59,832 bases of DNA from Bacteroidetes bacterium GWF2_38_335. GTDB taxonomy: Bacteria > Bacteroidota > Bacteroidia > Bacteroidales > GWF2-38-335. The notes beneath the pieces are model-generated. The model was not told the origin of the DNA. It worked only from the letters and a program-made list of their open reading frames with translations, and made no database searches. The translations under genes and the position numbers were made by a program. Numbering within the stretch: the first letter of the stretch is position 1; every line of letters starts with the position of its first letter. This document shows positions 36,588-46,326 of the stretch, piece after piece. The stretch spans positions 1-59,832 of the forward strand of contig MEOH01000025.1 in the NCBI GenBank assembly GCA_001769535.1, read 5' to 3'.

Positions 36588-37531
36588 ATTTTTACAAAGA
36601 TATTAATATGCACCCCTTTATCCTTTTCGCTGTCTATTTCAAGTTTTCCATTGATAGAATTGAGGCGTGAGATGATATTTGAATAACCCATTCCGGACTG
36701 GTCATGTCTGAGAACTTTTTTAAAGTCAAAGCCAATGCCGTCGTCGAAATAGTATATTTTGAGGATATCATTTTCAAGATAAAAATCCATATTTATGGTT
36801 TTTGCCCGGGCATGCCTGATTGTATTTGAGATCAGTTCGCAAATTACCCGGTACAGAATTACTTCAGTATTGTAATTAAACCGCTTGTTGTTGATGTTCG
36901 AATTGATGACTATCTGAACCGATCTGAGCACGGTTAATTTGTCGGAAAAGGATTTAATGGCGGCGTGCAGCCCAAAATTTGTGAGGATATGCGGACTTAA
37001 ATTGTTTGAGATTTCCTTGATGGATATGATCGCTTCGTTGACCACGGTTTCAATGCTTTCAAGAATTTCTTTGTTTGTTTCATTTGATCCGGATGCTTTT
37101 AGTGCCGAAACCGACATTTTTGCCGATGACAGCAGCGGGCCTAAGCCATCATGCATATCCTTGGCAAAGCGTTGCCTTTCTTTTTCTTCGGTTTTGATGA
37201 TGGTGCTGATGATTTTTTGTTCAGATTGATACCTCACATCATCAACTTTTTTAAGGAAATGGAATATTTTCCGAATGTAAAACAATCCGATCGCAATGAC
37301 CATAGAAGTCAGTACCCCAAGCCAAACCGACAAAGAACCTTCTGCCTCATTGGGCGAATGCTCCAGAAAAGGGATAAGTTCCATGATTCGTCGGGTTGCC
37401 ATAAAAAGCAGAGCCAGCGAAACCAGTACCCAGGTAACATTGTACTTGGTGCGTTTAATCAGACTAAGCGCAACAACCAGTGCAATGAGCTGGAGAATAA
37501 TTGAAACGATCAGTGCGATGATGATTACCAT
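36584..37531 (-). CDS. Sensor histidine kinase, HisKA_3 type
   Basis: A 315-residue membrane kinase. Two or three N-terminal membrane segments (about 5-90) leave little periplasmic part, so it probably senses through the membrane or with another protein. KDMHDGLGPLLSSAKM holds the phosphorylated histidine. RVICELISNTIRHARA is the N box, and DDGIGFDFKKV with GMGYSNIISRLN is the ATP lid. Paired with the downstream response regulator by a 4-bp overlap. Confidence 0.94.
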   Translation of the reverse strand: MVIIIALIVSIILQLIALVVALSLIKRTKYNVTWVLVSLALLFMATRRIMELIPFLEHSPNEAEGSLSVWLGVLTSMVIAIGLFYIRKIFHFLKKVDDVRYQSEQKIISTIIKTEEKERQRFAKDMHDGLGPLLSSAKMSVSALKASGSNETNKEILESIETVVNEAIISIKEISNNLSPHILTNFGLHAAIKSFSDKLTVLRSVQIVINSNINNKRFNYNTEVILYRVICELISNTIRHARAKTINMDFYLENDILKIYYFDDGIGFDFKKVLRHDQSGMGYSNIISRLNSINGKLEIDSEKDKGVHINIFVKI

Positions 37532-37618
37532 CAGATAAAAAGTTTACCACAAAATAAGCACATTTTTCAGCAAATCAGAATAATTACTTCATTATTTGTT
37601 TGACCTTTTGGCAAAAAA

Positions 37619-37644
37619 AAAAGGACTGCACAGGCAGCCCTTTT
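37619..37644 (-). terminator. Terminator of the lipoprotein gene
   Basis: An 11-position stem with one A-C mismatch: AAAAGG-A-CTGC, loop ACAG, GCAG-C-CCTTTT, followed on the minus strand by a ten-T run. It lies 22 bp after the stop of the lipoprotein gene. Confidence 0.85.
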
Positions 37645-37665
37645 AATATATATTTTCGAAATCTA

Positions 37666-38094
37666 TTATTCAACAACAGTGGTGTCGGAAATAACTTCAA
37701 GTTCCATTTCGGTTTCAGTTTCTGCCGGAGCCATTTTTTCCAGATTTTCCATGAATTTGGCAGTCAGTTTGTCAATATCAGCCTGCTTTTCTTCCAGAGC
37801 TTTTTTATGGGCAGCAACATAATCTTCGTCACCTTCTTTCAAAGCAGTATTGATTTTATTGATTGACTCATAATATTCACCGGCAAGGGTTTTAAGTTGA
37901 TCGTATTCTGATTTTTCATCACCCTTTGCTTCAGTGCTGATAACGCCATCTTTAAAAAGCTCATCAAATTTTTCATTGAACACCTCAAGTTTTTTGAGAG
38001 AGAAATCAAGGTCTTTGACTGCATCTTTTTTGCTACATGAAGCAAGAAACAAACAAAGAACACCGGCTAATAATATTTTTGTTATTTTTTTCAT
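37666..38094 (-). CDS. Small lipoprotein of unknown function
   Basis: A 142-residue lipoprotein (lipobox LFLASC, cysteine 20), otherwise predominantly helical and highly charged with heptad-like spacing, suggesting a coiled coil in the periplasm. The start is taken at ATG 38094, because the seven upstream codons are not needed and make a poor signal. The last 15 residues are very acidic (ETETEMELE). It follows the peptide transporter by 33 bp. No family is recognised. Confidence 0.8.
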   Translation of the reverse strand: MKKITKILLAGVLCLFLASCSKKDAVKDLDFSLKKLEVFNEKFDELFKDGVISTEAKGDEKSEYDQLKTLAGEYYESINKINTALKEGDEDYVAAHKKALEEKQADIDKLTAKFMENLEKMAPAETETEMELEVISDTTVVE

Positions 38095-38127
38095 CTTTTT
38101 TGATTTTAACATCATACAAATTAATTC

Positions 38128-39729
38128 CTATTTGGTAATTCTTTCAAGCCACTTCAGCATAAACAGCATGGTAGTCATAGAAAGGATACATGCGATAATA
38201 AATACACTCCAGGTCATCCATACCGGGATACTTTCATAAAGAATAGCACCGATAAAAAGTAACTGGTTTCCGATAGCTGTGGCTCCTAACCAACCGCCTT
38301 GCATAACACCCTGATATTTTGGAGGGGCAACCTTTGAAACAAAGGAAATTCCAAGCGGACTGATAAACAGTTCGGCAATGGTCAGAATAAAGTAAGTTCC
38401 AATTAAAAGGAATGGAGTCATTTTTGCTGAATCTTCAAGCGGACTGCCATCGATATCCGAGAACAGAGGAAGACCCATTGAACCAATTGCCATCAAACAA
38501 TAAGCACTGGCTGCGATTGCCATACCAATTGCAATTTTCTTTGGAGTGGAAGGTTCTATTCCCTTTGCCCTCAGCCAGCCAAATATAAACATGATTATTG
38601 GTGTCAGCAGAACAATGAAAATGGGGTTAATAGATTGAAATATTTCAGCACCCTGAATGGTCGTAAAGCCTAAATCTACTTTAATTCCGCTTAGGTCAGT
38701 ATAATCCCTGGCAAACATAGTAAGTGTCAATCCGTTTTGATGGAATGAAAACCAGAAGAAAATAACCACAGAAAATACAGCTAAAAGTGCATACATTCTT
38801 TGTTTGATTTCTTTTGCTTCCATTTGGATTGCAGATGCATCAATGACGCCTCCCTTTTTGCTTCCTTTAGGATTTGGGAAAGTTTTCCTGTTATATAAAT
38901 AAACACCAAGTGATATCATCATGGCAACAATTGCAGTTGCAAAAGCATAGTGGAATCCGGTATTGAAAACATTCAGATAATTATTGGCAAATTCTGTCAT
39001 ATTTTCACCAACACCGGTTGAAACAGAGTGAGCAAGTGTATTAAACTGATCGGTTGGTGAAAGCTTGAAAGTTGTTTCAGCTAAACCTTGTGCCTGATCT
39101 AAAACACCGGTTCCCACAACTTTTGTTGATTCAAGGGTTCCTTCCAATTGTTGATGACACAAAGCAGGCAGGTTGGCATTGTAATCCAGACTATGTTTTC
39201 CTAACCACCAGTTACGAACTCCGATTGCAGCAAAAGGTGCAATCATTGCGCCAACATTGATAAACATATAGAAAAGTGAAAATCCTGAATCTCTCATTTT
39301 GCTGTACTTGGGATCATCATACATTTGTCCAACAAGTGCCTGGAGATTTCCTTTAAACAATCCATTACCAAAAGCAATGACAAATAATCCAACACATGAA
39401 AAAATCAGATAAGTTGTTTTTTCTCCTGCTGGCACCGGTGAAGGTGTTGGAAAGGCAAGAATCAGATATCCGGCTGCCATTACCATTAATCCGGCAAGTA
39501 TAGTGCCTTTATAGTTCCTGAGTTTGTCGGCAATTATACCACCAACAAATGCAAGAATATAAATAGAAAAGTAGAAAATGGAGTAAATCAGTCCCGCATC
39601 CTTACCGTTCAGACCAAATTTAGCCTGCAGGAACAGTACGAGTATGGCCATCATGGTGTAGAACCCGAAACGTTCTCCCATATTCGCCAGGGAAGCTCCC
39701 AACAATCCTTTTGGATGATTTTTTAACAT
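38128..39729 (-). CDS. POT-family proton-coupled peptide transporter
   Basis: A 533-residue inner-membrane protein of the POT/PTR2 branch of the major facilitator superfamily, which imports di- and tripeptides with protons. ERFGFYTMMAIL carries the ExxERFxYY-type motif of the first helix. SGFSLFYMFINVGAMIAP is the PTR2 signature. About fourteen hydrophobic segments are visible, with an enlarged loop near residues 190-250. A peptide importer fits the protein-degrading genes elsewhere in the window, but they are not adjacent. Confidence 0.93.
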   Translation of the reverse strand: MLKNHPKGLLGASLANMGERFGFYTMMAILVLFLQAKFGLNGKDAGLIYSIFYFSIYILAFVGGIIADKLRNYKGTILAGLMVMAAGYLILAFPTPSPVPAGEKTTYLIFSCVGLFVIAFGNGLFKGNLQALVGQMYDDPKYSKMRDSGFSLFYMFINVGAMIAPFAAIGVRNWWLGKHSLDYNANLPALCHQQLEGTLESTKVVGTGVLDQAQGLAETTFKLSPTDQFNTLAHSVSTGVGENMTEFANNYLNVFNTGFHYAFATAIVAMMISLGVYLYNRKTFPNPKGSKKGGVIDASAIQMEAKEIKQRMYALLAVFSVVIFFWFSFHQNGLTLTMFARDYTDLSGIKVDLGFTTIQGAEIFQSINPIFIVLLTPIIMFIFGWLRAKGIEPSTPKKIAIGMAIAASAYCLMAIGSMGLPLFSDIDGSPLEDSAKMTPFLLIGTYFILTIAELFISPLGISFVSKVAPPKYQGVMQGGWLGATAIGNQLLFIGAILYESIPVWMTWSVFIIACILSMTTMLFMLKWLERITK

Positions 39730-39879
39730 ATCTGCAATTTTTAGTTATTAAAAATATTTTTCAACTCACAAATATAGAAATCTTTTTTTAAGTCAGACCA
39801 CTTGATTTATTTTGAATTAAACTAATTTCGCATGGATGATATGTTTTAAATCATTGTTTGAATTGCAAATTCCTGAATT

Positions 39880-41391
39880 ATGAAAATATTTACCTGTGCC
39901 CAGATAAGAAAAATAGATGAATATACTATTAAAAATGAGCCTATTAAGTCTATTGATCTCATGGAGCGGGCTGCCAAAAATCTGTTCGGTTCCCTGATAA
40001 AAAAAACAGACAGAAAAAAAAACATATTAATTTTTGCAGGACCGGGAAATAACGGGGGGGATGCTCTTGTGCTTGCCCGTTTGTTTTTTGAGGAAAAATT
40101 CAGGGTTAAACTTTTTTACACGGACTTTTCCGGTAAATTTTCAAATGATTTTCTTCTTAACATGAAGAGATTAAAAAAACTTGATAATAAAATTATTTTT
40201 CCAATAAAATCTGTTACAGATTTCCCGGCTATTTCCAAAAAGGATATTGTTATTGATGGCCTCTTTGGCTCAGGCCTTTCCCGTCCGCTCGATGGACTGG
40301 CCCTTGATCTGGTAAAACACATCAATTCCTCCGAAAAATCGAAAGTAATTGCCATTGATATTCCGTCAGGTTTGTTTGGCGAAGACAACAGCTCAAATAA
40401 TGCTGAATGTATTATCAGGGCCGATATTACTTACTCTTTCCAGTTCCCGAAACTGGCTTTTTTCTTTCCCGAAAATGATGTTTTCACCGGAGATTGGCAA
40501 TTAATTCCCATTGGCCTTCATAAAAAAATTATTGCCGAAGAAAAAACCGATAATTTCTTTGTCGCCCCAAAAACCATAAAATCACTTTTTCCCATTAGAA
40601 AAAAATTTGCACATAAGGGGAATTTTGGCCATGCACTATTGATCGCAGGAAGTTACGGAAAAATGGGGGCTGCCGTTTTGGGGGCTGAAGCATGTTTGCG
40701 GTCGGGGGCCGGACTCTTAACCTGCCATTTGCCGGAAAAGGGATATGAAATTATGCAATGCTCACTGCCCGAAGCAATGGTCTCAATAGATAAACACAGC
40801 GAAATATTCACTTCTCTGCCCGACTTGTCTGTTTACAGCGCAACGGGAGTTGGTCCGGGTATCGGAACAGATCAGAAAACCGCTGTTGCACTTGAAAAAC
40901 TATTTGAAAAATCGGTAAAACCAATGGTTATTGATGCGGATGCCCTGAATATCATAGGAAAAAACAAAAAGTTACTGGAAAAAATTCCTGAGAACAGCAT
41001 TCTTACTCCACACCCAAAGGAATTTGAGCGAATTGCCGGAACATTCAGGGATCACTATTCAAGGAACCTAGCACAGAAAGCGCTTTCAGTAAAATACGGG
41101 GTTTTTATTGTGCTCAAGGGAGCAAATTCTGCCATTACATGTCCCGATGGCACTTGTTGGTTTAACACAACAGGAAATCCGGGAATGGCAACAGCCGGAA
41201 GTGGCGATGTGCTAACCGGAATAATTCTGTCACTGCTTGCTCAGGGATTCAGTCCTGAAAAGGCGGCTGTGGGCGGGGTGTATCTGCACGGACTGGCAGG
41301 TGACATTGCCGCAAAAAAGCTTGGCCAGGAATCTATGATTGCCGGTGATATTATTGAAAACCTGGGTACGGCCTTCAGAAAAATCAGGTAA
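39880..41391 (+). CDS. nnr: Bifunctional NAD(P)HX epimerase/dehydratase
   Basis: A 503-residue cytosolic repair enzyme that restores damaged (hydrated) NADH and NADPH. The N-terminal YjeF epimerase half (about 1-215) has AGPGNNGGDALVLARL and DGLFGSGLSRPLDG. The C-terminal ribokinase-like dehydratase half has GNFGHALLIAGSYGKMGAAV, LTPHPKEFERIAG and NPGMATAGSGDVLTGII. Domain order and length are as in bacterial fused enzymes. It is transcribed alone and followed by a repeat cluster. Confidence 0.95.
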   Translation: MKIFTCAQIRKIDEYTIKNEPIKSIDLMERAAKNLFGSLIKKTDRKKNILIFAGPGNNGGDALVLARLFFEEKFRVKLFYTDFSGKFSNDFLLNMKRLKKLDNKIIFPIKSVTDFPAISKKDIVIDGLFGSGLSRPLDGLALDLVKHINSSEKSKVIAIDIPSGLFGEDNSSNNAECIIRADITYSFQFPKLAFFFPENDVFTGDWQLIPIGLHKKIIAEEKTDNFFVAPKTIKSLFPIRKKFAHKGNFGHALLIAGSYGKMGAAVLGAEACLRSGAGLLTCHLPEKGYEIMQCSLPEAMVSIDKHSEIFTSLPDLSVYSATGVGPGIGTDQKTAVALEKLFEKSVKPMVIDADALNIIGKNKKLLEKIPENSILTPHPKEFERIAGTFRDHYSRNLAQKALSVKYGVFIVLKGANSAITCPDGTCWFNTTGNPGMATAGSGDVLTGIILSLLAQGFSPEKAAVGGVYLHGLAGDIAAKKLGQESMIAGDIIENLGTAFRKIR

Positions 41392-41420
41392 TCAGGGATG
41401 ATCGGTTTTTCTATTACCGT

Positions 41421-41681
41421 GCGACTTTATGGACTTTCGACTTTATGGACTTTCGACTTTATGGACTTTACAGACTTCATCATTCATTTCCGCCGGAATG
41501 GGTTTTTTCGTTCTAATGTGTTTATGTCCGGCGGGTTGTCTATTCTAACCTTTAAACCCCGGCTTGAAAGCCGGGGCTGAATTTAGCCGGCCCTTCAGGC
41601 CTGAATTGCGAAAGAATAAGCTTTAGCGACTTTACGGACTTCCGACTTTATAGACTTCCGACTAGAATGACTTTCAACTTT
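41421..41681 (+). repeat. Dispersed hairpin repeat, copy B
   Basis: Same core as copy A (41481 to about 41633), including the perfect CCCCGGCTT/AAGCCGGGG hairpin. Tandem GACTTTATGGACTTTC-type units lie before and after it. It fills the 319-bp gap between the NAD(P)HX enzyme and the DUF4831 gene. The 3-prime tail runs into the promoter box at 41688. Confidence 0.85.
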
Positions 41682-41687
41682 TTTCCA

Positions 41688-41695
41688 TACCTTTG
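41688..41695 (+). promoter_or_regulatory. TAnnTTTG promoter box of the DUF4831 gene
   Basis: TACCTTTG lies 15 bp before the ATG at 41711. Its first bases follow directly on the repeat tail (CAACTTTTTTCCATACC), an arrangement also seen at folB. No clear -33 box is visible. Confidence 0.6.
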
Positions 41696-41710
41696 CAAAA
41701 AATATTTTGC

Positions 41711-42865
41711 ATGCAAAAAATTCTTTTTCTTTTTCTGATCGCTGCCTTGTTTGCCGGATGCCACAGCTTTTCTGTTGTTAAAGTTAGTGAGGCAAAAAAG
41801 GTGAAAAGTTATGGTTTGTATTATAAACTGCCGGCTACGGCTTTAAAGGTGGATGTTACTGTTGTGCGGACTGATAAAATTGCCGGACCATACAGTCAAT
41901 ATGCCTCCGAGTTTCTTGGTATTGATGAGGTAATTACAGCCGATGAGGTTTCCTATAAAATAGTTGGAATCAATGTTGATGGAATTCCGGTTCCCGATAC
42001 ATCAAAAATGTTCCTGATCCGATCAAAAAAATGCAGGGGTTTTGAAAATATTGCCGTTTCTCCTCAGGGATTCCTCTGTTCTGTAAATCAGGATGTGCTT
42101 CCCGAATTTAATATGGAAGAATTGAATGTGGCTGATTATGAAAATAATTTCAGGGAACTAACACGCATAAAAAATCTTCCTGCACGAAAACTTTTCAAAG
42201 AAGATATTGATACCATATATAAATACGTTTCGAATGACTCGGTAACCCGCAAAATACCAACTTATAAAAAGTATATTTCAAGAAAAACTGAAGAAGAAGT
42301 TGCGAAGGATGCCGCTGATTTTATTGTAAAACTCAGAAAAAGAAAATCCAAACTTATGATGGGTATTTATACCAATCATCCAAAGGGATCTGCTTATGTG
42401 AATATGATCAGTGATATGGATAAACTTGAAAGTGAATATCTTTCGCTTTTCACCGGAGTAACAGATGAACAAACAATGAACTATTCATTTTATTTTGTTC
42501 CCGGTGATGGCAGTCACACAGAAAGCTCTGTTCTTTTCAGATTTTCAGATAGCGGTGGAATTTTTGAAAGCTCAGAAAATAACGGTCAGCCATATTACAT
42601 AGGTTGTGCTGATAATGGCCAAACCACTGCCATTGACTCCCTGATGGCCCATAACCCGAAACTGGCAAAAAACACAAAGGGATTGGTTTACAGAATTCCG
42701 GGCGAAGCAAAAATCACCATTTCAAATGATGAGAAAATACTTTTGGAAAAAACTCTGACAATTGCCCAATATGGTTCGCTGAGCCTGATTCCTGCAAAAA
42801 CAATTAAAAAAGGAAAGAAGATTGAATTCTTCATTTGCACCGGAGGATTGAAGGGGATTTGGTAG
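41711..42865 (+). CDS. DUF4831-family lipoprotein
   Basis: A 384-residue lipoprotein (lipobox LFAGC, cysteine 16) of the DUF4831 family found in Bacteroidota. SYGLYYKLPATALKVDVTV and KIAGPYSQYASEFLGI are family hallmarks near the N-terminus, and SLSLIPAKTIKKGKKIEF lies near the end. The function of the family is unknown. The start is the ATG at 41711, because an upstream TTG (41693) falls inside the promoter box. Confidence 0.9.
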   Translation: MQKILFLFLIAALFAGCHSFSVVKVSEAKKVKSYGLYYKLPATALKVDVTVVRTDKIAGPYSQYASEFLGIDEVITADEVSYKIVGINVDGIPVPDTSKMFLIRSKKCRGFENIAVSPQGFLCSVNQDVLPEFNMEELNVADYENNFRELTRIKNLPARKLFKEDIDTIYKYVSNDSVTRKIPTYKKYISRKTEEEVAKDAADFIVKLRKRKSKLMMGIYTNHPKGSAYVNMISDMDKLESEYLSLFTGVTDEQTMNYSFYFVPGDGSHTESSVLFRFSDSGGIFESSENNGQPYYIGCADNGQTTAIDSLMAHNPKLAKNTKGLVYRIPGEAKITISNDEKILLEKTLTIAQYGSLSLIPAKTIKKGKKIEFFICTGGLKGIW

Positions 42866-42948
42866 AAACTAACGTAATTATTGTTATACATTTTCAAGTT
42901 GCAAACTTGAAAGAGCATCATTAACAAACCAAAAATCCCAATTCCTAA

Positions 42949-43983
42949 TTATTCCACCTTTCCCACAAAATTCTTCACGTAATCGGGCCACTGTTTTTCT
43001 TTGTATGCTTCGTCAAAGAAGAAAGACATTACTGGCTCAAAGGCTTTTGGAGCAAAATATCCGGGTACTGCTGAAAGCAATCCGTAATTCTTGTCAATGA
43101 AAATGACCGCGGGAAAACTCATTTTACCCTGTAGAAACTCTACGCCAAGCTGGTGAAAGGGATGTGTTTGACCGGGAGGATTATAAAATGTTTTTCCATT
43201 GTAAACCACAGAATCTTTGCTGATGGCATCAAATCTTACAGCGTAGTAATTTTTGTTGATATATTCTGCAATTACAGGGTTCGTGAAAGTTTTAGCGAAC
43301 ATTATTTTAGATGTAAAACTCCATTCTGTATGCAGGGATACAATGATTTTCCGGGGTTCTTTTTTCATCAGCTCGGCTAATTCGCTAAAAGTATGCCATT
43401 CAATAATCTGATTATCGGGAATGGTATCATAGGTTTCCTGAAAATTTTTCTGAAATACATCCCAGGGAGTTGACATGTGAATGTTTTCGCCAAAATACAG
43501 GAGCAGGTTCAGAAAATCATCAGGGGTTTTATAGCCGGGAACATTGCTGAGTATATCCATTTTCTCATCCAAAAATCCAATTGTGGGATATGATAATCGT
43601 CCATTCATCAGTTTTACTGCCAGCTCATGGGCTGAATTTCTACTATTTGCCATTTCAGGTTTATACCCCGGGTTTTTGTACACCACCTCTTTGTATTTTA
43701 CACTGTCGGGACCTTCGGCGTTGAATTTTATGGCGTAATAATTGGCATTTACATAGTTTACGATTACAGGATTGCTGAATGTGGTAGCTTCCATTTTTTT
43801 GCACCATCCGCACCAGGCAGTGGTATAGTCAACAAAAACTTTACGCGGGGCAGTTTTCTGAAGTTCGGCTACCTCATCAAAAGTTTTCCAACTAATTTCA
43901 GCTTGCGGTTGAACATCTACTGCTTGTGCCGAAACAATCAGGGCAGCAAACATTAAAATCAGCATGGGAAATATTTTTTTCAT
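42949..43983 (-). CDS. Exported protein with two thioredoxin domains, one degenerate
   Basis: A 344-residue exported protein (signal 1-19, ending VSAQ). The first thioredoxin domain (about 30-165) has the active site TTAWCGWCKKME. The second (about 195-330) aligns with it (KIIVSLHTEWSFTSKIMFAKTF versus the first half) but has lost both cysteines. The repeat TTFSNPVIVNYVNANYYAIKF and TFTNPVIAEYINKNYYAVRF shows an internal duplication. The second copy may bind a partner rather than catalyse. It stands alone between convergent and co-directional neighbours. Confidence 0.9.
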   Translation of the reverse strand: MKKIFPMLILMFAALIVSAQAVDVQPQAEISWKTFDEVAELQKTAPRKVFVDYTTAWCGWCKKMEATTFSNPVIVNYVNANYYAIKFNAEGPDSVKYKEVVYKNPGYKPEMANSRNSAHELAVKLMNGRLSYPTIGFLDEKMDILSNVPGYKTPDDFLNLLLYFGENIHMSTPWDVFQKNFQETYDTIPDNQIIEWHTFSELAELMKKEPRKIIVSLHTEWSFTSKIMFAKTFTNPVIAEYINKNYYAVRFDAISKDSVVYNGKTFYNPPGQTHPFHQLGVEFLQGKMSFPAVIFIDKNYGLLSAVPGYFAPKAFEPVMSFFFDEAYKEKQWPDYVKNFVGKVE

Positions 43984-44045
43984 AAAGTTTAATTTCTGAA
44001 TTATCTTACAAAAATGATGCTAAACAATTATAAAACAAAATTACA

Positions 44046-45758
44046 TCAGTTAAATTTTAAATCTTTTACTCTGATTTGCAGACTCACCTTGTTGTTGAAT
44101 ACATTTTCATCAATACAATAGCAAATTTTAAAATTGCCGCCGGTTTTTACCTTCGAAAGTTCATAACCCTTGTTAAAGGCAATTCCCTGGATTCGGCTTT
44201 GCGGACCATTTTCCATAACATCCAGACGAAGATGTTCACTGTTTTTTCCAACCGCTTTTGTGTCACCTGCATCGCGCACATTTTCTGAAATAAATACAGG
44301 CCTCATGTTTTCTGGTCCAAATGGCTGAAACTGATTGATGATTCTGTAGAGTCTTCTGCTTATATTGCCCAGACTGATCTCTGCGTCGGCAATAATTTGG
44401 GGAACAAGCTGGTCGGCTGATATTTTTGCTGAAACTACTTCCTCAAATTTCTTTCGGAATGCTTCAAAATTTTCTTTTTTGAGTGTCAGTCCGGCTGCAT
44501 ACATATGGCCGCCGAAACCCTCAAGTAATTCAGAGCATGCGTCTATTGCAGCATACAAATCAAAATCGTGAACCGATCTTGCTGAACCGGTGAGCAGGCC
44601 ATTTGACTCAGTCAGAATTATTGTTGGCCGGTGATAATGCTCAATGAGCCTTGAGGCAACAATGCCTATAACTCCCTTATGCCATTCAGGATTAAATAAT
44701 ACTGTTGATTTTGACTGAATTAAGCTTTCTGAAGATTCAATTGTTTTCAGGGCTTCTTCGGTAATTGAATGGTCAAGTTCCTTCCTTTCTTCATTGAAAT
44801 TGTTTATTTCGTGGGCAATCTCCATGGCAAGCACTTCGTCATCGGTAATAAGCAGCTCAACGGCACGCCTTCCGGATTCTATTCTGCCGGCTGCATTGAT
44901 GCGCGGACCAATTTTAAAAACAACATCATTAATTTCCAGTGTTAAATCACTGCATCCTGAAATGTCAAGGATTGCCCTGATGCCGGTTAAAGGCTCATTG
45001 TTGATTTTATTCAATCCGTGGAAAGCCAAGATTCTGTTTTCCCCTGTTATGGGCACAATGTCAGACCCAATGCTTACTGCAACAAGATCCAGATAAGTGA
45101 AAACTTCGCTTAAACTGATTTCATTTTTCAAACAGTATGCCTGCATGAATTTGAATCCCACACCACAGCCCGACAGTTCTTTATAAGGATATTTGCAGTC
45201 CTTTCGCTTGGGATTAAGCACTGCTGCCGCACTGGGGATAATTTCGCCCGGAGTATGATGGTCACAAATGATAAAATCGATCTTTTTTTCACGTGCATAA
45301 TTTACTTTTTCAACGGCCTTGATACCACAGTCAAGTGCAATAATAAGAGTAACCTCGTTTTCGGAAGCATAATCAATACCATTGAAAGAAACACCATATC
45401 CTTCCTTATATCTGTCGGGAATGTAATAAACCAGTCTGCTGTACCTTTTTAACAGAAACGAATAAAGCAAGGCAACAGCTGTAGTTCCGTCAACATCATA
45501 ATCACCATAGATCATGATTTTTTCATTATATTTAATGGCAGCTTCAAGCCTTGTTACGGCTTTGTCCATATCTTTCATGAGAAACGGGTCGTGAAGGTCT
45601 TCAAGTTGTGGCCTGAAAAAAGCTCTGGCTTCATCAAAGGTAGTTATTCCCCTTTGAATAAGCAGTTGAGCTACAATTTCTTCCACATTCAGCGAGGATT
45701 TGAGATCCTGTATAATCTGCCTGTCACCCAACTCTTTAATAATCCAGTTTTTTTCCAT
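44046..45758 (-). CDS. recJ: Single-stranded-DNA-specific exonuclease RecJ
   Basis: A 570-residue 5-prime to 3-prime exonuclease for recombination and mismatch repair. The DHH motifs are intact: IYGDYDVDGTTAVALLY (motif I), ICDHHTPG (motif III, DHH), INAAGRIESGRRAVELL and the DHHA1 motif GFGGHMYAAGLTL. The length is typical. Transcribed alone, 62 bp after the thioredoxin gene on the same strand. Confidence 0.96.
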   Translation of the reverse strand: MEKNWIIKELGDRQIIQDLKSSLNVEEIVAQLLIQRGITTFDEARAFFRPQLEDLHDPFLMKDMDKAVTRLEAAIKYNEKIMIYGDYDVDGTTAVALLYSFLLKRYSRLVYYIPDRYKEGYGVSFNGIDYASENEVTLIIALDCGIKAVEKVNYAREKKIDFIICDHHTPGEIIPSAAAVLNPKRKDCKYPYKELSGCGVGFKFMQAYCLKNEISLSEVFTYLDLVAVSIGSDIVPITGENRILAFHGLNKINNEPLTGIRAILDISGCSDLTLEINDVVFKIGPRINAAGRIESGRRAVELLITDDEVLAMEIAHEINNFNEERKELDHSITEEALKTIESSESLIQSKSTVLFNPEWHKGVIGIVASRLIEHYHRPTIILTESNGLLTGSARSVHDFDLYAAIDACSELLEGFGGHMYAAGLTLKKENFEAFRKKFEEVVSAKISADQLVPQIIADAEISLGNISRRLYRIINQFQPFGPENMRPVFISENVRDAGDTKAVGKNSEHLRLDVMENGPQSRIQGIAFNKGYELSKVKTGGNFKICYCIDENVFNNKVSLQIRVKDLKFN

Positions 45759-45882
45759 ATCGGAATTCTATTTTGCTTAAAAAAACTTCTAAAGGTAAAC
45801 AAACCCATAGAGATTTTTTGACTTAACCATGAATATATTTTAACATGTTTTTAATGGGTTATTTTTCAGATAAATAGTGTGG

Positions 45883-46104
45883 CATTCATTTCCGCCGGAA
45901 AAGTATTTTTGGTTTTTTATGGCAGATTGGCCGGCGGTTTGGTTTCTTTAATTTATAAACCCCGGCTTGAAAGCCGGGACTGAATTGAGCCGGCCTTACA
46001 GGCCTGAATTGCGAAAGTATAAACTTTAGCGACTTGATGGACATTTGACTTGATGGACATTTGACTTTACAGACTTTACAGACTTTCGACTTTACAGACC
46101 TAAT
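45883..46104 (+). repeat. Dispersed hairpin repeat, copy C
   Basis: Third copy of the 218-464 family: core to about 46034 with one mismatch in the main hairpin, then a tandem tail. It is directly joined to copy D in the same orientation, so they form a tandem pair between recJ and folB. The 45759-45882 part of this 596-bp gap holds nothing recognised. Confidence 0.82.
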
Positions 46105-46320
46105 CATTCATTTCCGCCGGAATGGGGTTTTTCGTTCTGTTGTGTTCATGGCCGGCGGTTTGTTTAATCTAACCATTAAACCCCGGCTTGAAAGCCGGGG
46201 CTGAATTGAGTCGGCCTTACAGGCCTGAATTGCGAAAGTATAAACTTTAGCGACTTGATGGACATTTGACTTTACAGACTTTCGACTTTCTAGACTTCCA
46301 CCTCAACAACCTTCCAACTT
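46105..46320 (+). repeat. Dispersed hairpin repeat, copy D
   Basis: Fourth copy, closely similar to copy A, with an intact CCCCGGCTT/AAGCCGGGG hairpin and a tail of GACTTTC-type units that reaches the folB promoter box. Same strand as the other three copies. Confidence 0.85.
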
Positions 46321-46326
46321 TTTCCC

